Shown here: piece by piece, positions 44,843-55,820 of the stretch | Layout of the letters: each line of letters opens with the position of its first letter | Numbering within the stretch: position 1 is the stretch's first letter | Source of the DNA: Pontederia crassipes | Lineage: Eukaryota; Streptophyta; Magnoliopsida; Commelinales; Pontederiaceae | NCBI GenBank assembly: GCA_030549335.1 | Contig: CM060195.1 | Span: 45,142,991 to 45,206,990, forward strand | DNA: 64,000 bases | Reading direction: 5' to 3' | Notes under the pieces: generated by a model | Database searches by the model: none | What the model was told of the DNA's origin: nothing | The model's input: the letters and a program-made list of their open reading frames with translations, nothing else | Made by a program: the position numbers and the translations under genes

Positions 44843-46866
44843 GTTGTTCTAATTCCGTCCCTCGTATCCCATTGATACAGGACGTTGAATCGTTCCTCAT
44901 ATTCCATTGACACATAGTTTATTATCTTTTCTTTTTCATTCCATCCCTCATATCTCATTGACACAGGATGGTTGTTCTAATTTCATCCTTCGTGTCACTG
45001 TATTGACATAGGGTGTTGAACCTCCTCCTCGTGTCACTATATCGACAGAGCAAACCGAACCCCAATCGATATACCCGGAGTTGGCCAATCTCCGAGGTGA
45101 AAATACTCCGCCTTATGCGAGTTTTTACATGAAGTGCACATTATGCATGAAGACATATTCACGGTGAAAGTTTGGAGCTTGAAGTCATCACGCTAAAATA
45201 TTTCATTTCAAAACCGAATCTTTTATTCAGGAGAACAATAAAAACTTTTATAAAAAATGATAGGCTTCCAAAATTCATAATAAAACATCTTCATATGATG
45301 ACATACATATGAAGCACACAAATAAGTATGATTATGCATGAAGAACCCACATCGGATGGGACAATATTACCACTTCGAAGAGTTAAGTAATTAATATCAT
45401 TTGAGGTAAGTTCCCTCACCTTTAATTCCTTAAGTCTCAACTAACTTCCATTCGAATCTGTTCAAAGGAGATAAATACTTATTACATCCATTTAAACTTT
45501 GTTTAAGAACATAAACTTATTATTTAAGACATTTATAACTTCTAAATATAATTTATCTTTTAATTCATTAATCACTTCATAATAATCCTTTGTAACGACA
45601 TCTTGGTACCAAGAATTATAATTTATAATTTTCTTATCTAAGTTAATAAATAATGAACTATAACTATCATATAAATTAATTTTCATAAATCGATCATCAC
45701 TATAGATTTTTAGCATGCTTACCGATAAGGGAAAAAATCGTCAGCTAATAGCATCCTACTCAAAGCTCATCGGACAGCCACCTATCATGTCCAATTAAGC
45801 ATATAATAATTCGAATTAGATCCTATAACCAATTCTTATCAAGTATGCAATTGAATCTTATAAATAGTTTCGGCCACCAATCATTCTTACCATAATAATG
45901 AAACCACCTGCTCTCTAAATCGGAATCACACCCGCCGAACATCGAACGTCGCCTCTTCATTAATAGCATAATAAAATTATTTAAAAATCTATTTCATATT
46001 TGAAATCCAATCTACTGTGTATTTTCATTCGCTTACCAACACATATTGAGAACGAGTCGTCGAAAATATTGCCCGATGATCAGAACCCGAAATCGATAAA
46101 CCTACAAGTAATTTGTGATTAATTTTTCATACAGACAGCAACTTGATGCATTTCTCTCTGATGTGAACACCTGCCATAACGTCGCGGCGAACTCGGCCGA
46201 AATCCCTCGTCGAACTCACCAGAAAAGTCATCGGAAAAGGATGCTTAAAACTTCAATCTCGGCCATCTATAAGATTGAGAGCACAAACACATTTACAACC
46301 CCTTAAAATGAACCTAATCGACTTGAGGATGATGCACAATTCACCGGAAGAAAGATCGACGCGAATCGAAGTCGGAATGGGTCGCCGGAGAAGTTTCCCA
46401 CTTTCTCGCATTCGACCCTCACTGCGTCACTTATGGTGGACTGATCATCTCCTTCCATATGTCAAAATGTTCGTCTCATCGCGCTCTTTTCAATGGTACC
46501 TCACATGCAAAAAATGGAGGTCAGATGACGGAGATCCGATGGCCAGAAGGTGACAACGACTGGGCTCATGCGCGTGACACTGTAGCTGACCGTTGGTAAA
46601 TAGTGATGATGGAGAGAGAAGATGCTGTTTTCTCTCTCCACCTTTCCACTTATATTTTTTTTTATTTTTTTTCTTGTCAAAAGACCGACTTGGACTCTCC
46701 TTTTAAAAGTATTTACACTTTTTTTTATTTGACGTGATGTTCAGCAATGCAAGAAATGAGATGGATTTGAGAACATGAGTTTAAACAGTACACCGAAGTA
46801 CAAAATTAACTAAACAAAAGTTTAATACTGGGAATAGGGTTAAATTGGCAGGGAATATTACTATTT

Positions 46867-47012
46867 TCTCATACTTCGATGAATTGACCTCTGAAGTCTG
46901 AAGTTGACGAGCTCATGGATCATTACATGATAATATTCCCTTGGATTATTTCTCGTACTTCGATAGATTGACATCTGAAGTTTGACGAGCTCATGGATCA
47001 TTACATGCTAAT
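46867..47012. repeat. Imperfect tandem duplication in the 3' region of gene 3
   Basis: The block tctcatacttcgat...gatcattacatgataat (46867-46933) is repeated at 46951-47012 (tctcgtacttcgat...gatcattacatgctaat). On the gene strand it contains tgatccatgagctcgtcaa and cgaagtacgagaaata. Genes 1 and 2 show only one version of the block, so the duplication is specific to gene 3. Confidence 0.85.
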
Positions 47013-47063
47013 GGCAAAGAAATCTAAAGCGTCACACATGCATTACTACTTGGGCAAACGTTA

Positions 47064-48356
47064 CTAAGTTTCCTGATATTTGACGTAGGCCACATGGGAC
47101 TGGTCGGAGACGATGGCGAGCGTCTCGAGCACCGGAGCGAGCCAGCACTTGGACTCCTTCTCCCAGTACAGGAACCCCAAGCACTTGCAGTCCGCGCTGC
47201 ACCTCCTGCTGCACTCCTCCAGCTTCACGGTCCCTTCGCCGCGGCTGAACTGGTTCAAGAACGTCTCCACGCCCTTAAGCTTGTAGTACTTGTCATTCCC
47301 GACCGTCGTGCACTTGCCCAAGCTCGGGCGTGCGCAGCTGCTGCTCCACCCGCGCAACCCGCCGGGTGTCGGGCAAGCGACGCACATTTGGTTCTCGCAC
47401 AGGCCGTAGCCGCCGCATCTGGACGGCAGCAGGCAGCCGTTCAGCCGCCCGATGTTGTCGTCGAAAAAGGCGAAGGTCTTCTCCCACGCATGCCAGTCGA
47501 CCGGGTCGTAGTAGGTGTACATCACGAGGTTGCCGTCGATGCCCAGCCTCAGGAATGACAGGGTGGCGTTGTACTTGGGCCTGGACAACAGGGCACTGCC
47601 GAGATAGCAGGCCCACGCGATGTTCTCATCTTCCGCACCGCAGCCGAAGTTGATGGACTTGCCCGTGAAGCCGATAGCTAGCACGTCGTCGGAGTAGTTG
47701 TAGTAAGCCACAGGCTTGGACAGGCCGTCGTTGATGTACATCATGATGCCATGCTCCTCGAGCGCGAGGCTGTAGATGCCGAACGAGCCGTCGGTCTCCG
47801 ACTTGCGGCTGACGAGCTTGGGGCCGCCGACGCGGATCGACTGGCCGTTGAGCAGCGTGTCCGTGGGGTAGTCGAAGCTCTGCCACAAGAACTTTCCCTT
47901 GGCGTCTTTGAGGACCAAGTTGCCGGTGGGGAGGAGCTCGAAGGCGACGACGCCCTTGTTTGCGGTATTGGTGGACCAGACGACGCGGCCGTTGGCCTCG
48001 GCGAGGACGAGGTTGCCGCTCGGCAGCAGGGAGAAGGTGGCGTTCTCGCCGACCGGGCGGCCGCGGTTGGCCTCCCAGACCCATCGGAAGAGGGACTCTG
48101 AGCGCCGGGTGGCCATGCGCAGGGCGAGGTAGAAGGCGCCCGGGGTGGTGTTGTAGAAGGCCATCTGGAAGGGGGAGGTGAAGACGGGGAGGGGGCGGTA
48201 AGAGGCACCGTACTCGGTGATGTAGTCGCCGAAGTCGCCGTCGTTGGAATAAGTGAAGGTCTCGAGCTTCTTGGCGCCATTGACGGAGGCGCACGAGAGC
48301 AGGATGAGAAGAGACGCGAGGAGGATGAGAGGGATTGACACGAATGAAGTCGCCAT
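47064..48356 (-). CDS. EP1-like secreted lectin glycoprotein (gene 3)
   Basis: A 430-residue, single-exon paralogue of gene 1, collinear over its length. A signal peptide (PLILLASLLILLSCASVNG, residues 9-27) is followed by the bulb-type lectin domain with WVWEANRGRPVGENATFSLL, the WQSFDYPTDTLLNG block, the Cys-rich CLLPSRCGGYGLC segment and the PAN/apple-like domain with CSRRCSADCKCLGF. All Cys of the C-terminal half of gene 1 are kept. It ends VAYVKYQET, three residues beyond the common end, and has a small insertion near residue 230 (AIGFTGK). Glycosylation sites at Asn 69, 105 and 220 and the NAT near 264 are shared. There is no transmembrane segment after the signal, so the product is expected to be secreted. 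The start is supported by the signal peptide and a TATA box 50 bases upstream. As with gene 1, the lectin sugar-contact residues look degenerate. Confidence 0.95.
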   Translation of the reverse strand: MATSFVSIPLILLASLLILLSCASVNGAKKLETFTYSNDGDFGDYITEYGASYRPLPVFTSPFQMAFYNTTPGAFYLALRMATRRSESLFRWVWEANRGRPVGENATFSLLPSGNLVLAEANGRVVWSTNTANKGVVAFELLPTGNLVLKDAKGKFLWQSFDYPTDTLLNGQSIRVGGPKLVSRKSETDGSFGIYSLALEEHGIMMYINDGLSKPVAYYNYSDDVLAIGFTGKSINFGCGAEDENIAWACYLGSALLSRPKYNATLSFLRLGIDGNLVMYTYYDPVDWHAWEKTFAFFDDNIGRLNGCLLPSRCGGYGLCENQMCVACPTPGGLRGWSSSCARPSLGKCTTVGNDKYYKLKGVETFLNQFSRGEGTVKLEECSRRCSADCKCLGFLYWEKESKCWLAPVLETLAIVSDQSHVAYVKYQET

Positions 48357-48790
48357 TGTTGGTTTCGTTAGCTACTTAGCAGCTCGTGGGTATGTCGAAT
48401 GCGTGCTTTATATAGAGAGAGAGCGCGGATGCGGAGAACATACTTCCACTGCTGGCCACTAAGAACGCTTTTTTTCGATGCCTTTTTCTAAATGGTTAAT
48501 AATTTTAGATTAGTGTTGGTTCGAAATGCTAAAATGAGGGAATCCCATATTATGAGTTCTTACTTTGTTAATAATGCTCCTTTATAAGATATATTTTTGT
48601 ATGCATTTTGTGGGGCATAGTGTCTTCATAATATATATCGTTACTAATTTATGAAGGAAGCTAATTTTTAATATTAATTTATATTTTTTTTTTAAAAAAA
48701 TTATATATAGGTAAGATCTTATCAGATCTAGATATTCAATATTATATAATCATATTTCATTTTGATGGTCCGCGTGATCCAAAATTGATA
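48357..48790 (-). promoter_or_regulatory. Promoter region of EP1-like gene 3
   Basis: On the minus strand TATATAAAG (48406-48414) lies 50 bases before the ATG, preceded by CTCTCTC as in gene 1. Blocks shared with the gene 1 promoter are ctcattttagcat...acactaatctaaa (48500-48540) and ggatcacgcggaccatcaaaa (48761-48781). About 150 bases between these blocks have no counterpart in gene 1, so one promoter gained or lost DNA. Confidence 0.75.
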
Positions 48791-50204
48791 GCTGTCTAAC
48801 TAGTTTGAAACTTTGTAGTTTGAAACTATTTTATATGCATACAATTTTTAGAGTCACAATTAGAGTTTATTTTATTATTTTCGTCTAAAGATCAGATAAA
48901 GCAAATGTTAATAATACTGTACACTAATGAATTCAAACCTAAGAAACTTAGGCGTCCTTTGAAAGGATAATGTAGGGGTCATTATGATTATTGAGTCCTT
49001 TTATGCTTATGCCTAATATTATGTAGTCTTCGTTAGGTTATAACGGTATCGATAGATCTTATGTACATATATCGTTGTGAATAAAATAAATATTCTTTAC
49101 ATCGATAAATCTTTGTGAATTTAAATATATATATTTAAGACTCTGAGTTCTATACTAATCAGATCTTGGTCATGATGTTTACTTTTCTATGTCATGCTTA
49201 TGTTATGTCTATTTTGAATTATAATGGGAGTTTTATATAAGTTTTAGTTGTCATGCTCGTGACACATGTCAACAGCCCTAGAATCCGATGCAACCCTGCT
49301 GTTCTCAAACATTCCTGCATTTTTTTAACATGTTCGTGTTACTCAAAATAGTTGTTTTATTACTTTTGGTATGACGCGAATGGTAGAAGAAAAAGACCAG
49401 CTATTGGCAGCAGCTAATAGAAAACCAGGTATGATCAAAGTTTTTGTTTTATAATTCTTTACCTAGTTTTTTTCCACGTGAAACGATGTCAGGAAGACAA
49501 AGGGAATAATTCTGGTCTTTTTTTTTTCATTACCAAAGGGGTTTGAACTTTGATTAGAGATATGTAGCAAGTGGTTGGGTTTTTTTATTTTATTTTATTT
49601 TATCTTTTTGAAATTCAATATTATAAATATGTAGAATTATGTTACTATTTTAAAAATGTAAAAAAAACAAAATATTGATCTAATTAACCATTTTAAGAAT
49701 TAAGGTCAGTGGACTGACATTTTCACTTCATTCTTTTATCCACAAAAGAAAAGGTACGCTAACTTTGAGCAAAGATTTTTAGCTTTGTAATGGGACATAT
49801 AACAAGATAAGTTGAATTAATCATTTGAAGTTTGGGTTTCACTGGAATCCGGATATGGATGTTTGATTTTGGTTTAGGACTTTATCTGCAAGTTGATTTG
49901 CAGGCAAATCTGAAAAGAAAAAAAAGTATTTTTATAATATTATCATTTTATAAAAAATTATGTTGGTCTATTTTAGAAAAAAATCTTTATAAATTGTTGT
50001 TTAATCTTAACTCATTAACATTTGAGTTGACATACATCATAATCAATTTATCAAGTCCCAAAACTCGATGTGTAAATTCATTGTCCTTCAATGAAGCATT
50101 ACTTCATCCGGATTCAATGGAAAAAACTCATTATTTCATATGAGAGGGAACTCTGAAAAAATATTGCCAAAATGAAATTATCAGGGTATCCATAACTTAA
50201 ATCC
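48791..50204. other. 5' flank of gene 3, no other gene
   Basis: AT-rich DNA. 49361-49412 matches the 3' flank of gene 1 (28450-28506) in inverse orientation. The frame 49832-50143 has no family motif. Confidence 0.5.
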
Positions 50205-50341
50205 TCGGAAATAGTAATTCGTTCGGTAATATTTTACAAAGGTGTTGTTCTGTTTTCTTTTTCTTTTTCATATATAACCAGCCAACATTGATGTGTCCAC
50301 ATCAAAAGTCATTTTTTATGTTTTCCTCTCTGAACAAATAT
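50205..50341. repeat. Segmental-duplication block, inverted partner of 20046-20185
   Basis: The reverse complement reads tatttgttcagagaggaaaac and then tgatgtggacacatcaatg, matching 20046-20105, followed by gaaaaagaaaacagaac as at 20135. Confidence 0.75.
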
Positions 50342-50539
50342 TTTTTTTCACCCCTGACACAATAATAAAGGATAACTCATGGGCCTCTAGTTTTATCCAA
50401 CTATCAACTTTTATAGTTGAGGAATAGTGAGTTGTCACTGATTATTTTTCTCTCTCTACCTCATTCAATAGGAAAAAATGTTTAAAAACAAGACCCCAAG
50501 AATTCATGGGTTGTGAACTCGACTATCGGGGCGAGTTGA

Positions 50540-50625
50540 GTGAAATATTTATCTGAGTGAATTTAGTATTTAAATATACATGTAAATGAGAATGTAAGAA
50601 GTGAACTAAATAAGTACGAAATGTG
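50540..50625 (+). repeat. Repeat X, copy 2, left part
   Basis: gtgaaatatttatctgagtg to gtacgaaatgtg matches 38886-38975. It breaks off at aaatgtg, and the following bases of repeat X resume at 63009 after the composite insertion. Confidence 0.8.
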
Positions 50626-50809
50626 CCCATGCCAAGTTCCAGCATGAAGCGGGTCACTGCCAGGCTCTTGTTCAAGATCGACAACCGACTCAGCTACCTG
50701 AACCGGCTGACGAATCATTTCGATGCCCTAATTGGTGAGGAGACACACGATAGCGGATTGGATCCTCACTGATCGACTCAACAAATGGTTGCCCCACCGA
50801 TTCCAACAG

Positions 50810-51480
50810 GGATGGAGCCAGGATTGAAAGTTAGGAGGGCCGAAATATAAAGAGTGGGGAGAAAAAAATTGATATGTATATATGCATATATGCATATATA
50901 ATTATTTCAAAAATAATAAAATTAAGAATAAATGTTCTAGAAAAAATGTACATTGCAAAATAACTTATAATTATAAATTTTATTTGTTTTAGATAAAATA
51001 TATCTTTTTATTATTCATCATGCATTTTTTTGTCATGTTCATCTTGCAAGTTGAATTTTGTGATAAAATAATATAATTATATTTAACATTATATATATAT
51101 AAATCAAATATTTAATTTAAAAAGTTAGATGAAAATATATGTAACTAATTTTTAAAATAACATACTAAGTAGTTTGATTTGTTATGGAAATGAATCAAAC
51201 TTATTGATTATATTTTCCATAAATGCACATATTATAGTATAAATCTGTTCATATATACTCATAAATACTATAATATATTATATTTATGTAGATTTCATAA
51301 GGATAGGAGGGCCTATTAATATATTTTTAGGGAAAAATATATGGTATATTATTATATATAGTATACTTCAAAAAATTAGGAGGGGCCAACCATAATTTTT
51401 TTAGAAAAACATATATAATATACTGTTATATATATAGTATAAATAAAAGTTAGCGGGGGCCAAGGCATGTGGTGACCCAT
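50810..51480. repeat. Unclassified AT-rich repeat with aggagggcc motifs
   Basis: gggatggagccaggattgaaag opens the stretch. aggagggcc, ggaggggcc and gcgggggcc recur at 50852, 51304, 51380 and 51452, separated by TATA-rich DNA including an internal near-repeat of aaaatatatggtatattattatatatagtata. It interrupts the 5' part of the LINE and belongs to no class I can name. Confidence 0.45.
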
Positions 51481-51625
51481 GTGACACCACCTTGTCCTGC
51501 GCATGCCTGGCGCCCAGCTATTTCGAGCTCCTCGCACCTCTCTACATGTGACTGCGCATATGGATGAACTTGACACCTCTCCACGTGGCCTCTTGCTAGT
51601 GATCTGATCGCCCCACATCCGACAG

Positions 51626-52037
51626 TTGTCGGGTGCCAACAGGGAAGTTCTCATGTCTCTTGTCTCTCTTCTTCTTCTCACAAAAATCTCTCTTCTTCTT
51701 CTCACAAAAATCCTACCTCCCTTTCAGTGCAGACAATGCGGAATCGTGATGACCTTGTGCTCCAAGTTCTTCAGGCTTCCAATCCCCCATCAATATCACA
51801 CCTCGGAAATGGAGTCCGAGGAGGAGGTTGATGAAAATATCATCATGGATCCCCCTCCGGAATCTCACAGGAACTTCGGAAATGGAGTCCGAGGAGGAGG
51901 TTGATGAAAATATCATCATGGATCCCCCTCCAGAATCCTGCAGGAGTAGGAAAGCTACCGCATGGTTCTCTCCTCCTCCCAACCTCTCAGCTAAGGGTGG
52001 CCATATGAAAAAAAGATGGGTCCTCTCACCACTCTAG
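51626..52037 (+). pseudogene. L1 ORF1 C-terminal fragment with a 73-bp duplication
   Basis: Two overlapping frames read ESEEEVDENIIMDPPPES, comparable to ESDLEQVDEELMLEPPPHE of the first LINE (2970-3030). The 73-base unit from cggaaatggag (51804-51876) is repeated at once (51877-51949). Because 73 is not a multiple of three, the duplication shifts the frame. Downstream, SPPPNLSAKGGHMKKRW continues the ORF1 tail. Confidence 0.7.
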
Positions 52038-52129
52038 TACTAATATGTCTTCCTCTTCGGTGAAGGGCGATGATCCTACTTCCTCCTCCTCCCATTCCCA
52101 TAAATTGAGCAATGACATCTGCACTCGTG

Positions 52130-52250
52130 TGGAACTCAGGTGCGGCTAGAAGTTAGGCGCGTGATAGCCTGTGCAATCCCCTCCTTGTTCATAAGCTAGC
52201 CATCGTGGTCCTTCTAGAAACTCGTACTAGAGGTAATAACTCTAATCAAG
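52130..52250 (+). pseudogene. L1 ORF2 endonuclease, N-terminal fragment
   Basis: The translation around LVHKLAIVVLLETRTRGNNSN corresponds to the HKPDILILVETR block of the L1 APE endonuclease, including its catalytic Glu. It is broken off at 52250 by the LTR start TGATGCGTAAAATG. Confidence 0.65.
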
Positions 52251-53976
52251 TGATGCGTAAAATGATGTAGCAAAATATATCCGTTAGCAAGTGCACTAGT
52301 CGCTCAAGTAATATAGTAAAAAAGAGTAAATAGTGTCAATTAATAAGAGAAGAAAAATATAGGTTTTAAAGATAAGTTTTGTAATTATAAAATAAAATAG
52401 AGAAAAGAAGATAATAATAAAATAAAATACTGGTGTTGAAGTTAAGTCTTAGGATGATACAAATTAAGGATAAATATGTGAATCAGAAAAGATAAATTAA
52501 AGTTCTTAATATAAATTAGAATTTTTCGAAGTTATTAATTTGACAAGACTAAAATCAATTATTATTTAATCAAGCAAATCAAACTATCTTAAATTTAATC
52601 AAAACTGAAATCCCACAAACTAATATGCATGCATATGAGATTACAATTAAGATGCATTAATATGAAAATCTTATATTATTAATCACTTTACAAACTGATA
52701 TATATTAACAAACCACACAGATCTAATTCTTCATACACTAGTTATTAGGTCTATGTTAATTTTTAATTTCACAATAAATCAATTAATTTAACTAAATAAA
52801 ATCTAAAATCAAGTAGTTCACAAACTGGTAATTACTTAACTCCGAAATTTAAATAATTAAATCAAAAGCATTAAACACAATTAAAAATTGATCAAAAAAT
52901 TTTAATAATAAAATAAGGGTTCATAATATTTTCCTTCAATAATAATCTTCTAAAATAAAATAACTAAAAAACATGAAGTTCATCCTAGAATTGTAGAGAG
53001 ATAATAACAAAATAACAATGATAATTGAAAGAATTACATCAAGAATTAATCAGGATCCTCGGATGTTGCTGGAGCGCCTAGATCAGTCGTCCAACTATCT
53101 CTCTCTTTCTCGGTCGAAGCATGTAGAGCTTATGACTCACCATGGAAGAAAACCACACTTCAAGGCACGAATTGGAACGATGGTTTTCTCCTCTATTTAT
53201 AGGTGCGGTACGATCTTCATGTTGATCACAGTCGATAATATCGTACGGCCAACATTAAATTCTTCTGGAGATAAACTTTACGACTTGAATGGTTTACGAT
53301 TTTATCCACTTTGGCGCCTGATGATAGAGTTTCACGACTGATAAAACTTCACATAAGATAAAGACCGACCAATATTAACTTTGATTCTCTGATTCGACTC
53401 CCAATAAAACTCCCTTAGAATTGTTTCACGGTTGGTAATAGCTTGAAAAGATCAATTTTATCGCCTAATGATGGATAGAATATTAGTTTGGCACCCGATG
53501 ATTCTTCTTATTTGTCTCTCGACTGATAACAGCTTTATCATGATAAAATATCGGCCAATGATAACCAAGTGTGTTTTGCACCCAATGATATTGAGTTTCT
53601 TTCACGGTCGATGATGAATAGGATTTTGGCTAATGATAAACTCAAGGTGAGTTTTAGCCCCCAATTATATCTCTTGAGCCCGATGAAATTATCCTTGCAT
53701 TTGATCATGAGTTTAGCGCATGATGATTAGGTGAATTTGGCGCCTTCATTGAAGTTCGGAATGCTAATCCACCTGATAATCATATATTCAGTTTTTTCTA
53801 CAAAATAATTATGAAACATTAATTAATCCACCCACAATTAAAAATATTCAGAGAATTAATAATTAGAATAGATAAATCCAAAATTACGACTAAAAATGAC
53901 CTGAAATGATGCATGCCATGATCAAATCATAGGAATATTAATTAAAATAGAAGACTAAAATATGTGATATTTTGCA
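52251..53976 (-). repeat. 3' LTR of the OTA-type element
   Basis: Starts TGATGCGTAAAATGATGTAG and ends gatattttgca on the plus strand. It is the reverse complement of 13695-15596 apart from a shorter internal array. The shared start block gttagcaagtgcactagtcg is equivalent to gcaagtatacggagtc of the 15672 solo LTR. Confidence 0.85.
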
Positions 53977-55159
53977 TGAATCAAACTCTCCCAAGCTTAA
54001 AGTCTTGTTTGTCCTCAAACAAAAATTTCAAAACAAGGCTCAAGAGAGTTCCATCATGGCCTCCATATTATCAGTTGACTAATTTTCTCACACAGTTCTT
54101 TTGCACACCTACTACTCAACATCTCATCATTTTCCATGCACTTAGCTTCATAGAGGTTCTGAATGTTACACATATTTAAAGAATCTCAAATTCAGCCTTG
54201 TAAAAAAATAAACACATAATAGCATTAATATTGAACACATAAGTTCTATTTGAGCTTATTTTTTCTTTTTTCACACTTTTATTTTCAATCATTTTAAGAG
54301 TTCTAATCTTCAAGAAGAATTGCACATGGAAGTTCATGTAGCGGGCTTTGGACTGACGACTCCCAAACCAGATGACCTTGGCAACAGATGATAAAGCACC
54401 CCTCGAGTTTATTTGCCCGAACAACCAAGGTTTTGAATGAAGGTTTCGAACTTAGCCATGATTCAGTACGCATGTGCTTCTCCATATTCCACAAAATGGT
54501 CTTTGTAGCTGGCTTTTGATCGACGAATCCCAGAGAAATTTCCCTTAGGTCATCAGGCATCAACCCCTACGGATCTAATTATCCGAACACACATTGATTC
54601 CTGATAACACTTTTGTACCTACACATAACTTTATTCAAACATTTTTTTTACTATAATTTTTTAAGACATAGAAGTACTTAATATGGTCAATAAAGAGGCT
54701 ATTACTATCAAGACTTAATAAAAAAATAAAAGCCATGAACATGACCTTGTAGTCTAGACAACCATAATTGTACTTAGCATAGGCACATAGTCCATAAGTT
54801 CAATACTGAAATAGAAATGATAAGAAAAAAAAACATTCAAATTTCACCAGTTAATAACATGTCTTTAAACTTTACTTAAAGATAATTAAAACAGCAAGAC
54901 AAGAGTTAGTAAGATGGTAGCAAAAATAAATGCATGCAATGGTATTTTTGGGAAATATTTTTATTTTTTTGGAATAAATGCATACATAGGCAATTAAAAG
55001 AAAATAAAGAAAAATGTAATGCATGAAATGCAAACTAACTCCCCCAAGCTTGAATTAGACAATGTTCTCAATGTTTAGTCCCAATAAGGAAAAGGGATAC
55101 AAACTACATAAAAAGGAAAAAAAAGAAAGAAATGAAAAATAAAAAAATAAAAAATAAAG

Positions 55160-55560
55160 AAAAAGAAAAAGACACAATTGGATTTACTGTCTGCGTGGCG
55201 AAGAAGGTGGGTGGTAGCCGAAATGTTCATAGCGCATATGATAGTCATGGATGTGCCTCGTCATGCGAACCTCTTGATCTTGGCGGGACTCGAAGCGGCC
55301 TTCGCACTCTTGCATATCCCCGAAGTCTGCTCGAATAGTGGTCAACTCTTGGGCCTGTCAATGTTGCTCTTCTCGAATAGCATGCAACTTTCTACCTGGC
55401 GAAGTTGCTCAACGTACATGGATTCCCAGAAGCTCTGCATGGATGCATAGTCAGGATGTGGCGGCTGAAGTTTCAGAGGAGGTGTGTAATATGCTTGCTC
55501 ATGTGGTGACAAATAAGTGGGCTTAGGCTCTTGCAGAGGGGCAGTAGTTCCTTGTAAGGA
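55160..55560 (-). pseudogene. Further ORF remnant of the OTA element
   Basis: Minus-strand translation gives PHPDYASMQSFWESMYVEQLRQ, a plausible continuation of the same element protein. There is no recognised domain. The plus-strand open frames across this stretch are antisense to it. Confidence 0.4.
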
Positions 55561-55820
55561 GTGGCAGGTATGAACGAGAAATCAGAAGAGCTCTCATGTG
55601 CTGAAGATGGCTACGGAGAAGGCATCGGCATATGTGGTGAAGGGGCAGATATTGCACAACATGAAGCTGTCGATGATGTAGCCTAGAAAAGTTGTCACTA
55701 CTGAATGTACTATTGGGCTGCAGCATAATCAGTAGAATCAAATCAGGAGAACACCTCATCGTGGTATGCCTGACCGATAGAGGTAGATGGTTCTACATAT
55801 GGAATTAGTGGAGCTACGAC

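Larger units (their letters stand above)
42022..46743 (+). mobile_element. Long LTR (probable solo LTR), copy 2, containing a CACTA insertion
   Basis: Homologous to 9633-12440. It starts TGTGATGTCCTACTACTTG and is collinear through ttcaaattcaaat, the sentence-like gagcatgaattaagctcagtgagttaaaac, the minisatellite, the ttccctcacctt block and gcgaatcgaagtcggaatgg to a T-rich end near gatgttca. Without the 1.9-kb CACTA insert it is about 2.8 kb, like copy 1. The flanking pentamers CCAAT (42017-42021) and GCAAT (46744-46748) agree at four of five positions, a possible decayed target duplication. No interior genes are present. Frames at 46115-46553 lie inside the LTR and correspond to the same region of copy 1. 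Confidence 0.7.

Noticed and set aside
46115-46553. Two overlapping frames with HQKSHRK and RRRSFPLSRIR
   Set aside because: They lie inside the 3' part of the long LTR and are not open in the homologous part of the other copy.
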